Shown: piece by piece, positions 37,461-53,387 of the stretch
How the letters are laid out: each line of letters begins with the position of its first letter
How positions within the stretch are numbered: the stretch's first letter is position 1
Assembly: GCA_013396655.1 (NCBI GenBank)
Contig: WBMV01000852.1
Coordinates: forward strand, 2,476,189 to 2,540,188
Direction of reading: 5' to 3'
From: Campylorhamphus procurvoides
Lineage: Eukaryota > Chordata > Aves > Passeriformes > Dendrocolaptidae
Length of the DNA stretch: 64,000 nt
Made by a program: the position numbers and the translations under genes
The notes under the pieces: generated by a model
Told to the model about the DNA's origin: nothing
The model's database searches: none
The model's input: only the letters and a program-made list of their open reading frames with translations

Positions 37461-39230
37461 ACTGAAACAACAATAGCAAAGAAGAGCCAGGCACATCTTG
37501 TAGCTCCCTCTGGGAAATGTGATGTCTGTGGAAATATTAGGAACTAAATCCCAGGGTGGTATTTCTGCAGCCAGTGTGTCCTACTAAGCTACAGCAGTGG
37601 GAGGGATGAGAAATACCAGGCCATCTGACAACATAGTTCTCTGCTCTGAAGGCAAAGGGACAGGTTACATTTACGATTGTATTTATTCAGAAAAAAACAT
37701 CTGTCCATGGGGTTTATGTTATTTTTATGGGCATCAGAGAGGAGTTTCGTTGTTTGCTCTCAGGGGCTGCTCGTTTCCCCTTCTGTGCTGCTCAGAAATG
37801 AGGTGATAGTAACTGAATTTTATCTTTTACCCTTCATATTTGAGCAAACCCTCCCCTGATCTCTCGTAAGTGCTGGCAGCTCACTCTGTGCCGATTGGAA
37901 ACAGTCAGTGCTGCACTGGCAGAGCTGGCTGAGGCCAGGGCTGGAGCTGCAGAAGCCTGAGTCATTCTCCTAAAGCAGATCAGCTTTTAATTACGATTTT
38001 TAGTGCACTTTTTAAGCAGTCTTGTGGAAATGCTGTGTAGATGCTTTTGAATTAAAAATGTAAAGAAATTGTGTTTGGCTTTTGGTTTTGTTTTTATTCT
38101 TGTAAGTCTCCTGGGGAAACAAAAGCCCTCTGCTACAGAAAAAAAAATAATTAAGAATTTATAGAGTTGTCTGTTTGAAGGTGCACATCAGGGCTGTAGT
38201 GCACAGTATGGTGTGAAGAACAACTCCTTATATCCTCAAACATGTTTCTACACTTATGCAAGGCTTTGGAGGCTTTTTGCTGTATGGCATCACCCATTGC
38301 ATCATCTTTATGGGGTAGCTGCAGAATTAGTTTCCCCCTTTTACTGGGGGATAATCCTGAGCAGCAAAGAGCCCAGTCTCTCATCCAAGGTTGAGTGCAC
38401 TTGGTGGGGATCCAGGAATAGCTCCCAGCTGCTCAGCTCAGCCTTGGCCCCACATCCCGGGAAATTGTCCCACCCCACACATCACTGTCTGTGCTTTCCC
38501 TCCTTCCTTGGAGTGTATGACTCCATGGTGCACTTTAAAATCAACGTTAACTTAAACAAGGGTGTAATGTAAAGAGAATTTATACCTCCCATGCTGTGGG
38601 GGTTCAAAGGAACAGGCAGACTGGCAGGTTGGGGTTTTTTTCCCCACAGAAAAATGCAGGGGCGTCTTTCTCTGCTCCTGCATGTTGATGGACTTCTACG
38701 TATCACCTTTTCCTGCTCTGTTACAGGTGACCAGACCCTGAACACTATGCAGCGTGACCAAATTGGGGTCTGACAGCCAGCTCTTGCTTCTGGGAAAGAT
38801 GTTGAATATGAAAGGTCTTGCTAATATGAGTCTGCCTGTAGTATATTGGTGACTTCTAGTGCTTAGCAAGCATTGATCCTGCTGGAAAAGGGTTAAAACC
38901 CTGCGGTGGCCTGGGAGGGGTGGCATGTTGTTGTGGCTGTATGGGATGGGACGTGTGGCTGGCCTGAGCTGCCTTTAGGTAGGAGCAGAAAGCAGCCGGT
39001 GCAGAGGGATGCTTCTAAAGCTCTATCTTATCAATTTCTTTCTCTTAGCACAGCTGAGATTGGAGGTTTGTGGTGTGATTTGATGCAGTGCCTGGCCTTG
39101 GTTCCTTCCTGACGTGCCTGCAGCATGGCATAGTCAGTGTGGATTAGCTGTGGATGAGGTTTCACGCCGAGCTTTTCAGATTTCCACTAAGATCTTTATC
39201 TAGTGGAATAAAAGGCCATCACCCCCTGCC
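37461..39230 (+). other. TNIK: TNIK large intron, part 9
   Basis: Ordinary intron sequence with AT-rich stretches (for example 37990-38165) and chance ORFs up to 119 codons. No further feature is supported. Confidence 0.7.
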
Positions 39231-39660
39231 CATATGTGTTCTCCCTGCAAAGCTGCAGGCAGCCTCCGTGAGCTGCCCACGTTCCGGCAGGCGCCCTGCC
39301 TGCAGGCAGCTTTTTGGGCTGCTTTGAGAGCTTTCCTGTGTGCTTTGTTTCACTTTGCAAATAACAGTGAGTAAAATCCATAGCCTTCAGTCAGTTCCTT
39401 CAAACTGTACGGCATCGATTTGTGTCTATACGTGTTATTGCTGTGTGAGTAGGGCCCGTAATGGCTGGGTAGCCCTCCTGCATTGATAACCACGGCAGGC
39501 AGCGACTGCATTCCCTTAATTACCAAAGAGCGACGTGCTGTGCCGGCGCTGGCCTCATCCCTCGTGTCCCCAAGTGCCGAAGGTGGCAGGGACACTCGGT
39601 CCTTTCTGGCTTCCTCCCACTCGTTCCTGAGCTGTACTGTTCCCATGCAATCCCTGGTAC
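39231..39660. promoter_or_regulatory. CpG-retaining candidate regulatory block
   Basis: CpG words are more frequent than in the surrounding intron (ACGTTCCGGCAGGCGCC, GCGACGTGCTGTGCCGGCGC, TACGGCATCGATTTG). A 14-base perfect palindrome, CTGCCTGCAGGCAG, sits at 39296-39309, followed by TTTCACTTTGCAAATAACAG and CCCTTAATTACC. The composition fits a conserved regulatory element or a weak promoter, with no transcript-level evidence. Confidence 0.25.
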
Positions 39661-42600
39661 CAGCTTAACCTTCCCCTGCTAATCCCAAGTCCTCCTCCTC
39701 TCTTCCCTGCTTTCAAATCCCCAGCTAAAGCCCCTCTCAGCTGTGCTGCTGTGCTGCCTGATGCAAGGCTGGGTGGGGGTCATACGTGGGGCTTTTAGGG
39801 CTCCTTCTTTTCCTAGAGAAGCCCTCGCACCCCAGTTTCTCTATTCTGCAGAAGAATGAGGACCACTGAGGAGCCCTGGGTGTCCCAGGAGGAAGGTCCT
39901 CTGCTGACCAAGGGCAGCCCAGTGGTGCCATTGGGTCTATTTTACAGGGAAGGCAGGGACTGACCTGGCTGCCTTATTGCTTAACAGAAGAGCTTTGCGT
40001 TGCCCAGTGCAAGGGTGGGAAATTCCTGCTTGAGACAGACTTGGAAATGGAGAAACTATAAAAGCCATGGAGTTTAATCTGCTGATTGATGCCGTTGATC
40101 CCAGACTGCAAGGCTGGCTTAGAGGGTGAGCCACAGAGGGGCTGTTCTGCAGCAGAGTCAAAAATCCCATCTTTATCCCAGACAAAGCAGTGAGGGCACG
40201 TGTGACATACGTAAAGCAAATATAAGGATAAAGGGGTCTACATGTAATTTCTCAGGCGTCCTTTTCCAATAAGTGGTTCTAAAATTTTGCTACTCAATAC
40301 CTGACTTGCTTAAAGCTTCAGACAACATGAAAGCTTTGATGTATCCCTGTACAGCCAAATTAGTATGTATATCACACAGTATTGCTCTAGGCATGGCTGG
40401 GTCTTCTAAATCAGTAGAACACAGGCGCTGCAGAATGTTTATTGACTCCTGACAGTAAGTGACTTGGACTAGGATAGGATGGACAGTAAGTTGTCAAGGC
40501 TGCTCAGTGCAGACAAAAACCCTGGAGGCAGATCTGGATGAAAGAGAGTGTGATGCCCATCTGCCTTTGAGTATGTGAGGTCTAAAATTGGTATTTAAAC
40601 TGACATAGATAGAAACGTGCAACCCAGGGTCTGCAGTATCTTGAGTTACAAAGTCATTGGGATTATGGGAGCACCTCAGCCCTTCATAGCACAACATTGG
40701 GGTTACTTATGTCATTCTTACAACTTACTTTCCCAATGGTACGACTTAAGTCACCCAAGAGATACGTGTAAGAGCTTCTGGCAGCTGTGGCATTTTCTCC
40801 TAAGTTCTGTAAAACGTAAGTACCTTTATCAGCTTTTGCTCTTGTGATTTCCTCCACCCTGAGACAGGGACATGGAGTCATGCTTAGAACTGATGAATGT
40901 GTGAATCCTGAATGTATGAACAGGCTCAGGTGCCAGTCAGCCTTGCCATGTGGGCAGGAATCAAGGTGCTGAGATCTGTACTGATCCAAGTGTTAGAAGG
41001 ACTGGAAAGGCTCAAAGGGGGAGGCAGTGGAAGGGTTGAAATGATGGCTTGCTTTGAAAGTGGTTCAAGGTGACTGGACATATGGCCTGCTCACACTGTA
41101 CAAGTTCAACAAAGGGACTGGACTTCAGAAGTTCAGCCCAAATTTCTCACAGTTTTGGGATGTTAGGGCTGGTGCACAGAAGAGCTTGGTGGGTTTGTGT
41201 TCAGCTTCCTTTCTGCAAGCTGAGTGTCATGGAGCAGGTGGAGGGGGACAGAGGCAAGAGCCCCATTTAATTGCCTTGATAACCACTGCTGAGGTGTCTG
41301 GAGAGACCCAGGATGTCCCCAGGAGCTCATCCCACAGAGAAACAGGACCATGGGGGGATGTGGGCAGCATGGGCAGCTAATACTGTGCTGTGAGTTGACA
41401 CAAAAGAAATACTACCCTGCAATTACATGGAGAAACAGAGAATTGGAAAAATGGACTCGGAGAACAGGCTGGGCTGCTCAGTGAGTTGGGGTAATTCAGG
41501 GGGACATGGACATGTTTTGTGCCATTGGCAAGTCAGTGAAATGCAATGGAAGCCCTTGCAGTGAAACGCAGTGGAAAGTCATTGACAGGCATAGAGTTAA
41601 GTTTCCTCAATTAAATGATCAGGAAAAGACCACACATAATGGGCTTTCCTTCATCTCAGCTTTCCTTACACAGGGACAAAAAAAACAATTAAAACCCTCA
41701 AGCAGCTTTAGCTAACAGATGCCTCTGTGTTACCTGGCTCCCTCGTGGTTGTCTCCTGCCACCAGTGCTGTCCATCCCTGCTGCTGGAGAGGGTGCTGAG
41801 CACTCAGGTTCATGGGAGGGGGTTCTCCCCATTGTTTGTTGGTTGAAAAATCACCTTGCACTTCACACGCCACCTCCAAAATTGGATCTTGCTACTATGA
41901 AACTAGAGCTGGAGTCAAGCAGATGGCATTGAAGAGGTGTTTCCAGAAACTACATTTCCATCAGCCTGTGTAGTGTTTTTTCTCTAAGGGCCATTTTTTT
42001 TTTTGACTCAGCTGCAATTTGCAAGACAGATACTGACTGGGGGCATGGCTTAATGAGCAGGTGGCGCTTCCCATGTTGAAATGCAGCTGTTTAATGTATG
42101 GCATGGATAAATGAGGTACCAAAAGCCTGAAGAGGCTGAGGGGTACCTGAGTCCGTCACTGTTCTGGGATGAATTGCCATGGGAGGCAGCAGCACACGTT
42201 TGCAGGCATTAAGCCCTGTCTGCCCTGCAGCAGGGAGTGCATTAGAAGCAATCTGTTTTGGAGGGAGCTGTTTTTTCTACAAGTACAGAAGAAATAGCAG
42301 CAGCTGCCAGAGTGACTTGTGTGGTGGAGACGGTGCTGGTGCCCCTGAGCTCCGGGCACAGCAGCTCACCTTCATCCCAGGCATATAGACTTGAGGTCAT
42401 GAGCATCCCCAGTCATTTCAGGGAATGGTGCCCTGGAATGTCTGTTCCTGTATCCCGCCCAGAGCCAGAGTCACCTGTGATGGGAATTGGTGCCCTGAAG
42501 CCAGTGGGCTCATCCTGCAGTTCTGGTTCCAAAGCTGAAAGCTGTGTGGTTCAGGCCACAGTAAAGCCAAGGTGCCCCTGGGGCTGTGCAGAAATGGTTG

Positions 42601-43080
42601 GCTGTGGGTCGCATACAGCAAAAGGAAATGGAGATCTGCATGGCATTCTGCAGGTGGGAAGGCTCCCTGCTGCAGTACAGAGCTGGCCACGTCACCTACC
42701 ACCTGTCGGGCACCAAGGCTCTGGAGGTGTCCACCAGTGGGATGGGATGTCCCAGCCCATCCAACCAGGCTGGGACTTCCTTGGGCCACCCTTGAGAGGG
42801 CTGGGTGGTCCCTCCATGGCTCAGCGCTTCCCACTGAAAGCAGCAACCTGGTGCTGCTACCAGAGACGTGGCCTGTGTGAAAGGGTGCCTTATGGGTCTC
42901 CTAAATGCAGATTTAATTTTAGTTATGAATACTGCAGTGTTGAATAGGCAGCGACGCGGAACAGAAGCACAGTGGGGGTGTTAAAGGGTGGTAATAACAT
43001 GGCTGTCATGAACTAATGTTGTTGGGAACAGGCTGTGCTGCCTCCTTTTAGCTGCAAAAATGTGTGCTTGCAGAGAAGCC
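39661..43080 (+). other. TNIK: TNIK large intron, part 10
   Basis: Intron sequence with an 11-base T run at 41994-42004. It contains the longest ORF of the window (229 codons, plus strand, 42258-42947). That ORF lies in GC-richer DNA, is overlapped on the other strand by a 142-codon ORF, and has no recognisable domain, so I do not call it a gene. No transposon was identified. Confidence 0.65.
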
Positions 43081-43088
43081 GAGGAGCT

Positions 43089-43121
43089 GGGGCAGAGGGA
43101 GGGCAGGCTGGGAGGGAGGGG
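43089..43121 (+). other. predicted G-quadruplex tract
   Basis: Six runs of three or four G (43089-43092, 43097-43099, 43101-43103, 43110-43112, 43114-43116, 43118-43121) are separated by loops of 1-6 bases. This more than satisfies the G3+N1-7 pattern. The runs are on the coding strand, so the structure could form in the TNIK pre-mRNA as well as in DNA. A further GGGG and GGGGGG follow at about 43133 and 43140. Confidence 0.75.
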
Positions 43122-46100
43122 AAGGAGCACCCGGGGTCTGGGGGGCTGCAAGAGGTGATGGACTCTCCCTGTGGCAGAGAGCCTGGGGTTTGCCCCACCT
43201 TGGGATCTGCTATGGTGGACCTGGGGGCTGTGGGGCAAGGAGCAGAGCTCCCAGAGGGCCTGGGAAATCTGCAAGGGGTACAGTGGTAACTGGCAGCATC
43301 CCAGTCCTCCTCCATCCCACTGGTGCTCTGAGTCCTGCTGCTTTCAGTGTGGGATCAACTCCAAGAATATTTCCTTAAGGCACTGCTTGTCCTTTTTTTA
43401 TATATATACACATTGCTCTTTGTCAGGAATCTCTCTTCTTAGTCCATTGGTGCTTCAGGTTTCCACGGGCTGCTCCTCAAACCCTCTTCTGGTGCATTTG
43501 TTGTCTGTTGATGATCTCCATCTCTCTCTGCTCCATGCTGTGATGCTCAGCCCACTCATCTTCCAGCACAGACCTGCTCTGGTTGAGCTTTGACCTCCCT
43601 TTCCCAGAGCAATGTTGGGCTCTGGGGAAGCCCTGCCAGATGCAGAAATGCCTCGAAATCTGCTCTGCCCCAGGGTTTTGCTGGGACCATGAAGAACAGA
43701 CCTTTAAAACTTACATCTTCACACTCATGGGCAGAGTCTGTCATGGTCCTTGCTGTGAGTGTGGAGCAGATACACAACCCTCCATGGCCAGTGCTAAATG
43801 GTGTCAGTGCCTCGAGAGAGGGGCATGGACCTTCTAACCAGTGCTTTTTCTGGGTGGGAATTATAAGGGGTGCAAGCTACACCTAGAGGAACCATCTACA
43901 GAAACTTCTGGAAGGTTTTGGGATCCCTGATGCTAGGACCTCTTGTGCTGATGGTTTTATCCATAGAAGAGGGAGGCCTCAGTCCTTCCTGAGTTGGAGG
44001 TGGGTGCCTCCAGCCTCTTTTGAACTACAGTAGGGATAGGGGATGGAATAAGTGCAAGCACTTACTCCATAATAAGCGTAAGGGATGTGTTTCCCTTACA
44101 TATCAGGGAATATAAGATTATAGCCTTGCTCACCTATATACTGTAGTGCATGTTATTTCTGGAGATGAATAATATGCTAATTTGACAATTTTACTTGTTA
44201 ATCTAATAATCCTGCCTTCTTTACTTAACATCAGACCTATTGTGGAGCTTCAGTAATGGAATTGCAGCTCTCCAAGCTGCACAGCTCTGATCAGAGCTGG
44301 ATTGATACAGAGGGCTGGAAACACTTCTGTCCAGAGGTCAGCTTTGTTCGGTCAGCACAGAGCATTAGCGTGGCCCTGTGCAGTTAGAACTGTCTGTGCT
44401 GGAAGAGGATTTAGGCTTTTCCAAGGGGAAGCTCTGGTTGTTCAATCCAAACTGAAGTATTAATAAAAATGCCCAGCTGAGAACCAAAAAGTTTAGTTTC
44501 TCTTTGAGTTTTTTTTTGAAAGTTTTCCACAGTTTTAGTTTTTTTAAAGGTTGGAAAAGATGACAGATGCAAGGGGAGGATGGGCTGTGACTGAAATGTG
44601 CTCCTGTCCTGCTCAGTGAAGGTCGACTGCTCTCCAGAAGCAGCCCAAGGTCTGTCAGCAGGTTGGCCAGAGATAAAGAGCTGTGTTCAGGTGAGCAACC
44701 AGAGTTCTGTAGGAGAGCTCAGGAGGGCAGTGGAGCAACTGTGGAACCTCACCTGGCCAGCAAGTGAGTTGTCAAGCACTGGATGCACCTTTTTGTCTTT
44801 TTCATAGATTTTCCATTTCTGGTGTCAAAGCACTGGGGTTCAGGTGTGCCATGTATATGGGAGGATGCCAGGATGCCATGTGCAGAGAAGGTGTTGAAGT
44901 TTGTGGGATCAGATGGTGTTTTAGGTGGAGTTTACCCCAAGTGGAAAGGAACTGTATCAAGTCAGGCATGTCCTTTAGTGCTTTGGGGTTGCAGGATCAC
45001 TCTGAAACTCTGCCAGGCTGTTTGTGAACCCAAGAAATGATGGAGACATGGAAAAGTGTGGAGAGAAGGACACTGTCATTGTGGCCATGCTGTTTCTCTC
45101 AGAAAGGTCCTCTGCAAAGGGCAGAGGTTTGGCTACAATAAGGCAGCGAGATGGGGCTGGTTCCCAATCTGCAGGGCTGTCCTCAGTCCCCACTGGCTTG
45201 AAATCCCACTCCCAGTACTGGGGTTAAATGCAGGCAGCAGCAATAAGGTTTGGCCCATGATGGGTCTTGTTTTAATCAAACAGATATGCTACCCTTTGTT
45301 AAAATAAACATTTTTCCCATCCTGTTACATGACTCACTTTTTCTTACTCTGAGCTGCTATGCAGAGTATCCAATGTTTTAATTACCTTCTTGGAGGCATG
45401 GACTTGTTTCAGATACGTTTGAAGAAATGTGTAAACCAAGTGCAAAGCTTGAGTACATAATTTATAAAACAGCTTCTTTTGGAGGTTGCTGAATTTTCAC
45501 ACTAGAATAGACCTGGTTTTTACATCAGTAAGTGTTTTAGCCCCTCAAACTAGTTGGAAAGGGGATTTTGGCACTCTCAAGGTTGTTTTCAATGGGAAAC
45601 CAAGTACATAAATATGCCTATATTCTGTAAAATCTGAGAACAAATCACACCAGGTGCTATAAAATAGTCTACTGTACTGCAGGCTGGCAGTTCAGATTCA
45701 CAGCACTCACTGGAAGGCAGAGTTCCTTCTCACAGGAAAAATTGGATGCAGTTTTCAGTGCATTAGTGCTAAAGTGCCTTCATGCTAAAAATCTTGGATC
45801 GAGTCTCTGAATTGTCTTGAACTACAGGAAAACAAGGAACTGGAAGGACCTGGACCAGAAGAAGGGCTGGGCAAAGAGTTTGTCATAGTTAACACTTACC
45901 AAAATTGTATGTCAACACAGAAAACCGAACTGGTGATTTCTAACCTGGCAAAATCTCTGGTGTCCCGTGCCACTGCTGCTGGTAGGAAGAATATGCTGGA
46001 GGTGCTGGTGTTGAGGATGTGGTGTCTGATGGTAGGGATGGCAGGGTTTGGAGGCAGGAGGGGTTTGGACAGTAAAAAGGGTGGTTGTTGGGTTTGTTGG

Positions 46101-49100
46101 CACCAGCTCGGGATTTCAACTGCAGCAAAAGTGTAATGGAAGAAATTTAGCTGGGAGGCTTCTCTCCTGCCAAAGTGGTAATATTCGGACTTTTATGAGA
46201 GTTTTTGTTATTTGTCTCAGTTCACTGAGATTTCTGTATGAGACAGAGTGTTCCTCAGATTATAATTTCTCAGTGGTGTTCTGCTCTGTACAGCAGGGCT
46301 GTTCACACTGAAATTTCAGCAGTGCTTTGCAAGAGCACCTGAATCACACTTGTTCTAATATTTACGTTCAACATGACTAAGAGAAGTGCAAAAATGGTTG
46401 GATCACGAGTGTTTTGCTTTAAAGCAGCAGACATACAACATGGTTGCTCCATTAAATGCCTGCTGTGGGGATTATGGGTGCATGGGGTGTTGGAATCTGC
46501 ATGTCCAGGCTGGGAAGTGTAAGAAGTGTTGCTCTGCCCAGCTGATGGAAATGAGAACTCTGCCTTTCTCAAGACAGTGACAATTCTGGTTGTGCCCCAC
46601 TGGCTGCAGCAGGTGGTGGGTCATTTATTTTGTTGAATGAATAAGAGCCGACAGCAGAAGTGAAATAAATATGATGGGATACATTTCTGGGTACAGAAAT
46701 TGCAGTTTTTGCTTAGAGGTGAAACCCATGCTTGTGCAAGCAAAATTTTCAAAAGCGACAATCAATCATCTGTCCTTAAAATGTGGACTTGAATTTTGGG
46801 CCAGGATATGGAGTTGTTGTGTACAAAGGCTGATATTGAGGCTAGGGTTTATTTATTTAGTAAATATGATGCCTGAATGCATCAATTGATGTTTAAAAGC
46901 ATTTACCAGTGTTCCCATCGTGTGCTGGTCCATTACACTTTATGGAGTGTGAGGACCACAACCTTTGAACAAAAAAACTCATGGTGCCTGCTTCATTTGC
47001 AGAAATTAGTACTTGACATTATCAAGTTAGTGATAGTTGATATAACATTTTGAGAGTAATTAGGAGCATGAATTTATGCTCAGATGGATGTTTAATTAAA
47101 AATTGTGGCAGCTTTGAAGACCATGCTTGAATAATCTTGGGGCTGAAATGTGGGTTTATACCCAAGTGAACCTTGACAGCAAATCCGGAGAGGGTGAAAA
47201 TGCTTTAGTAGCTCCAATTTCCCCCAAAAATATTGGTGGTGGTATGATCTGAAGGCTTAGAAGTGATTTCCTTACTTGGGAAGGGTCTCATCATCCTGAA
47301 GGCTTTGCATCTTCTCCAGCATCCCCAGTGTTAGCTCCCAAGAATGGGGCAACAAAAAGGAGGAATTTTAAGAAAATGGAGATTTTCTCTTGAACTTCCA
47401 CACTTCTGGCCTCTTCTGACCCATGTCGTTGGAGTTGAGGAAACAGAGGTGACATCAGAAGCAGGGCTTGGTCTTTGTGTGGTTTGATAGTGGAGGGCCC
47501 TGCTGTGGAAAAAGCCAACAAATTTTGATGGGTAGAGTAAACACAGGAGGTAGAAGCATCACATCAGGGAATTTTTGGAGTTTTTCTTGCAGGAGGTGGT
47601 TGGTGGCACACAGTGCCAGAAGGTTTATTGCTGCTTGGCATCTTTTAATGGGTGCAGGTCAGATACTGATGTAATTCCTGTGTTGTAAGAACACTTCCAG
47701 TTCTTGGTGACTTTCTCCAGCCTGTTTGTATTGCAAATCCAAGAACAGGGTGAAAACCAGCTGGTTTTCATAAGCTGTTTATGGTGGTTTCACTGCAAGT
47801 CTCAATACTGAGAAATAGGTATGTTGAATTAAAAGGGATAGTTGACTGGTGAGGAGATGTGGTTTCCTTGAATGGCTTCATCTTCATCTGCCAGGATGAA
47901 GCTGTATAATCCATTGTCATGAACAAACTATATGAAAAGCAAACCTTTGTTGTAAAATCCCAGGCTAAACATTTATTGGTTCTCCTTCGCCTGATTTTTG
48001 CGTGACTAAATGTCCCTTATGGCTCACATTAACATATGTTTCCAAGTGGTTTATTTTGTTTTGGTAAATGCTTACGTGATAGTAAGTGCTTACCATCATC
48101 TCTAAATATTTGGGAGGTGTTCATGGTGGCAGCAGATCCCTGGGAGAAGGATGCTGTGGGCACTCAGTGCTGTTTCCCCTTGCCCAATACCCAGAGAGGC
48201 AGCAGCACTTCACCTCAGCAAGGTTGGGGCATTTCCTTAAAATCCAAAATGAGGTGGTGGTGCATCAGGGGAAGGGTAGAACTGCCAAATAAGTGGGATT
48301 GAAATGCCCCAGCTTGCTTCCCCCTCTTCCTCCTGCACTTCATGGGAGGTGTGGCGTGCTGTGGTCGTGTCCAAGCGTCTTCCCTGCTGGTGCTCTGTTG
48401 GCCTTAATTAAAGTGTCAGAATACAACAGGGTCTGCCTGGCCGAGCAAACGAGGATGAATTTAGGAAGAGGAGGATTTGTTTCTGCAGATCGTGCTTTCC
48501 AAATAGATGGTGTCCAGCCATGTGCCCCTCCTTCCCCACGGCCACATCCAGGGGATGCTTGAGCCACAGCCCGGTGCTGCTGGGCTGCGCTTGCTTTTAT
48601 TGCTTTTTATGTTGCACATATTTTAAATAAAGCTCTTTTTCTGTTGTTAGAACATGTGGCTGCTCAGGACATATAAATTGTGTTAATAAATGAGCGAGGA
48701 GCCCTGGTGGGTGAATTGGCTTCCTGGTGAAGTCATAAATTTGGAGAGGATGATGCTGCCTTGCTCCACAGCCAGTGCATGGGTTTGCTTCCCAGTGCCG
48801 TGCCTGGAAACCTGAGGGACTGGGGAGAGGTTCCCGTGGTAATTTGGGGTTCTTGCTGGAGGTGAGATGGTGTGGAAGACCATCCCCAGGCTGAGGAGGG
48901 CTGGGACATCTTGGTGCAGATCCCAGTTCATCTGGTGGGGAGGCAAGAGGAGCCTGCCATTTAGGGAAAGGTCCAGTTTTTCTCTTTTTCTGCCATGCTG
49001 CAGTTTGACCCCTCTTTGCCTCTGCTCTCCCTTGTGTCCTTGGAATGTTAATTATCAAAGCTGCAGGGCAGGAGCTGCCATTCCCTCTGTGTCCTCCACG

Positions 49101-50137
49101 CTGTATCTCACATGATGGGGCTTTGGGTTGGTTCCATGGTAAGGAGAGACTGGGAAATAGGGATGCTTCCCTTGGCCTCCCATCTCTCAGCATTTGCTGG
49201 CTTTACTGGAGGAGAAGCCTCTTTTCCTCAGGCTTCCTGGTTTGGAATCAGAGCACATGCTCTCAAAAGGTGTGTGTGTGTGATTTGCTATGAGCAATTT
49301 TGATATGGTGTTGGGTGATCTATTGCTCAGGAGAGGAGGAAGGCCTGGGAATTGCCTTGACTGGTGATAGCAGTTGTGTTGATTTTAAAACCACATCAAT
49401 AGTTACAGCTCTTTATATTTTCCATATCGCTTCCAGGCATTTTTCCATTAGGATTAATGTAGTTGAGCATTGTGCAACAAGCAGTCATTGCAGTAATTTG
49501 CTTATTTTTCAGGAAAAAGGAGGAGCCAGGATGTGTCCAGGGCTTTGGTTCCTGGGTAGGTTCTCGAGCATCTCGTCTAGATGCACGTTCCCTTCTTGTG
49601 CCAGGACTGAGGATGGGGTCACTTCCACAGCCTAGAAACAAATCTGATTTTAAAAACCTCTCCAGCCTGTTAACCAGGACTTTCCCCAAATAAATGAATT
49701 ACTGGTCAGAGTGCATATGGTGCCCTGCAGGCCAGGAGTCCCTGGTGTGTCCCCAGGTCCACGAGTGGATGAAGGCAGTGCCAGCATATTCCCATCATCA
49801 CAGCTCCAGCAGCCCATTTCCAGCAGAGTCATGCTCTGTGCTCAGGAGAGGCCCCTGAGCTGGGTTTTTTTGCATGGCTGAGCTTTAAAGGATATTTCCA
49901 GCACTTGTTTGCCAGAAAAATACAGCACTGAAGGCCCTGTACTAATTAATTGTAATGGCAGGAGGAAGAGGAGGGAATTGCTTTCCTATCATGGGTGCTG
50001 GGAAGATGCTCTTGAAAAAGGAAAAAAAAAAGGTGCAGATGCTGCCAGGACAAGGAGATTGTTTAAGGATATTGTTCATTGCAAGGAAATATTGTCACTG
50101 AGCAAAACCAAACAAACTTCTCCCTTTTCTTTTGCAG
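43122..50137 (+). other. TNIK: TNIK large intron, part 11 (3' end)
   Basis: The last part of the 49.9 kb intron, ending in a strong polypyrimidine tract and acceptor (TCCCTTTTCTTTTGCAG) before exon 3. It holds a short TA tract near 43400-43411, a TG run near 49270-49282 and A-rich tracts near 50019-50031. The largest ORFs (198 codons, minus strand, 49193-48597; 140 codons, plus strand, 43171-43593) are without domains and overlap opposite-strand ORFs. No named repeat was found. Confidence 0.7.
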
Positions 50138-50194
50138 GGTCGTCATGTTAAAACAGGCCAGCTTGCTGCTATTAAGGTTATGGACGTCACCGGG
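50138..50194 (+). CDS. TNIK: TNIK exon 3: catalytic lysine
   Basis: These 57 bases encode 19 residues, GRHVKTGQLAAIKVMDVTG, equivalent to human TNIK 42-60. They form the beta-2/beta-3 strands of the kinase N-lobe. The lysine of the AAIKV motif (Lys54) is the ATP-anchoring catalytic lysine. The exon has a TTTTGCAG acceptor and a GTAATG donor and is phase 0 at both ends. The residues VTG before the next exon distinguish TNIK from MAP4K4 and MINK1, which have VTE. Because the exon is a multiple of three and phase 0, skipping it would keep the frame but remove the catalytic lysine. Confidence 0.97.

Positions 50195-53387
<3,193 letters not shown>

Noticed and set aside
44598..44807. Exon-like block ending before CAAGTGAGT
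   Set aside because: A possible donor exists, but there is no convincing acceptor and the peptide matches nothing; single donor-like words are common by chance.
48597..49193. 198-codon minus-strand ORF
   Set aside because: No domain or promoter; overlapped by plus-strand ORFs of 82 codons; Pro/Ser/Arg-rich composition fits GC-rich noncoding DNA.
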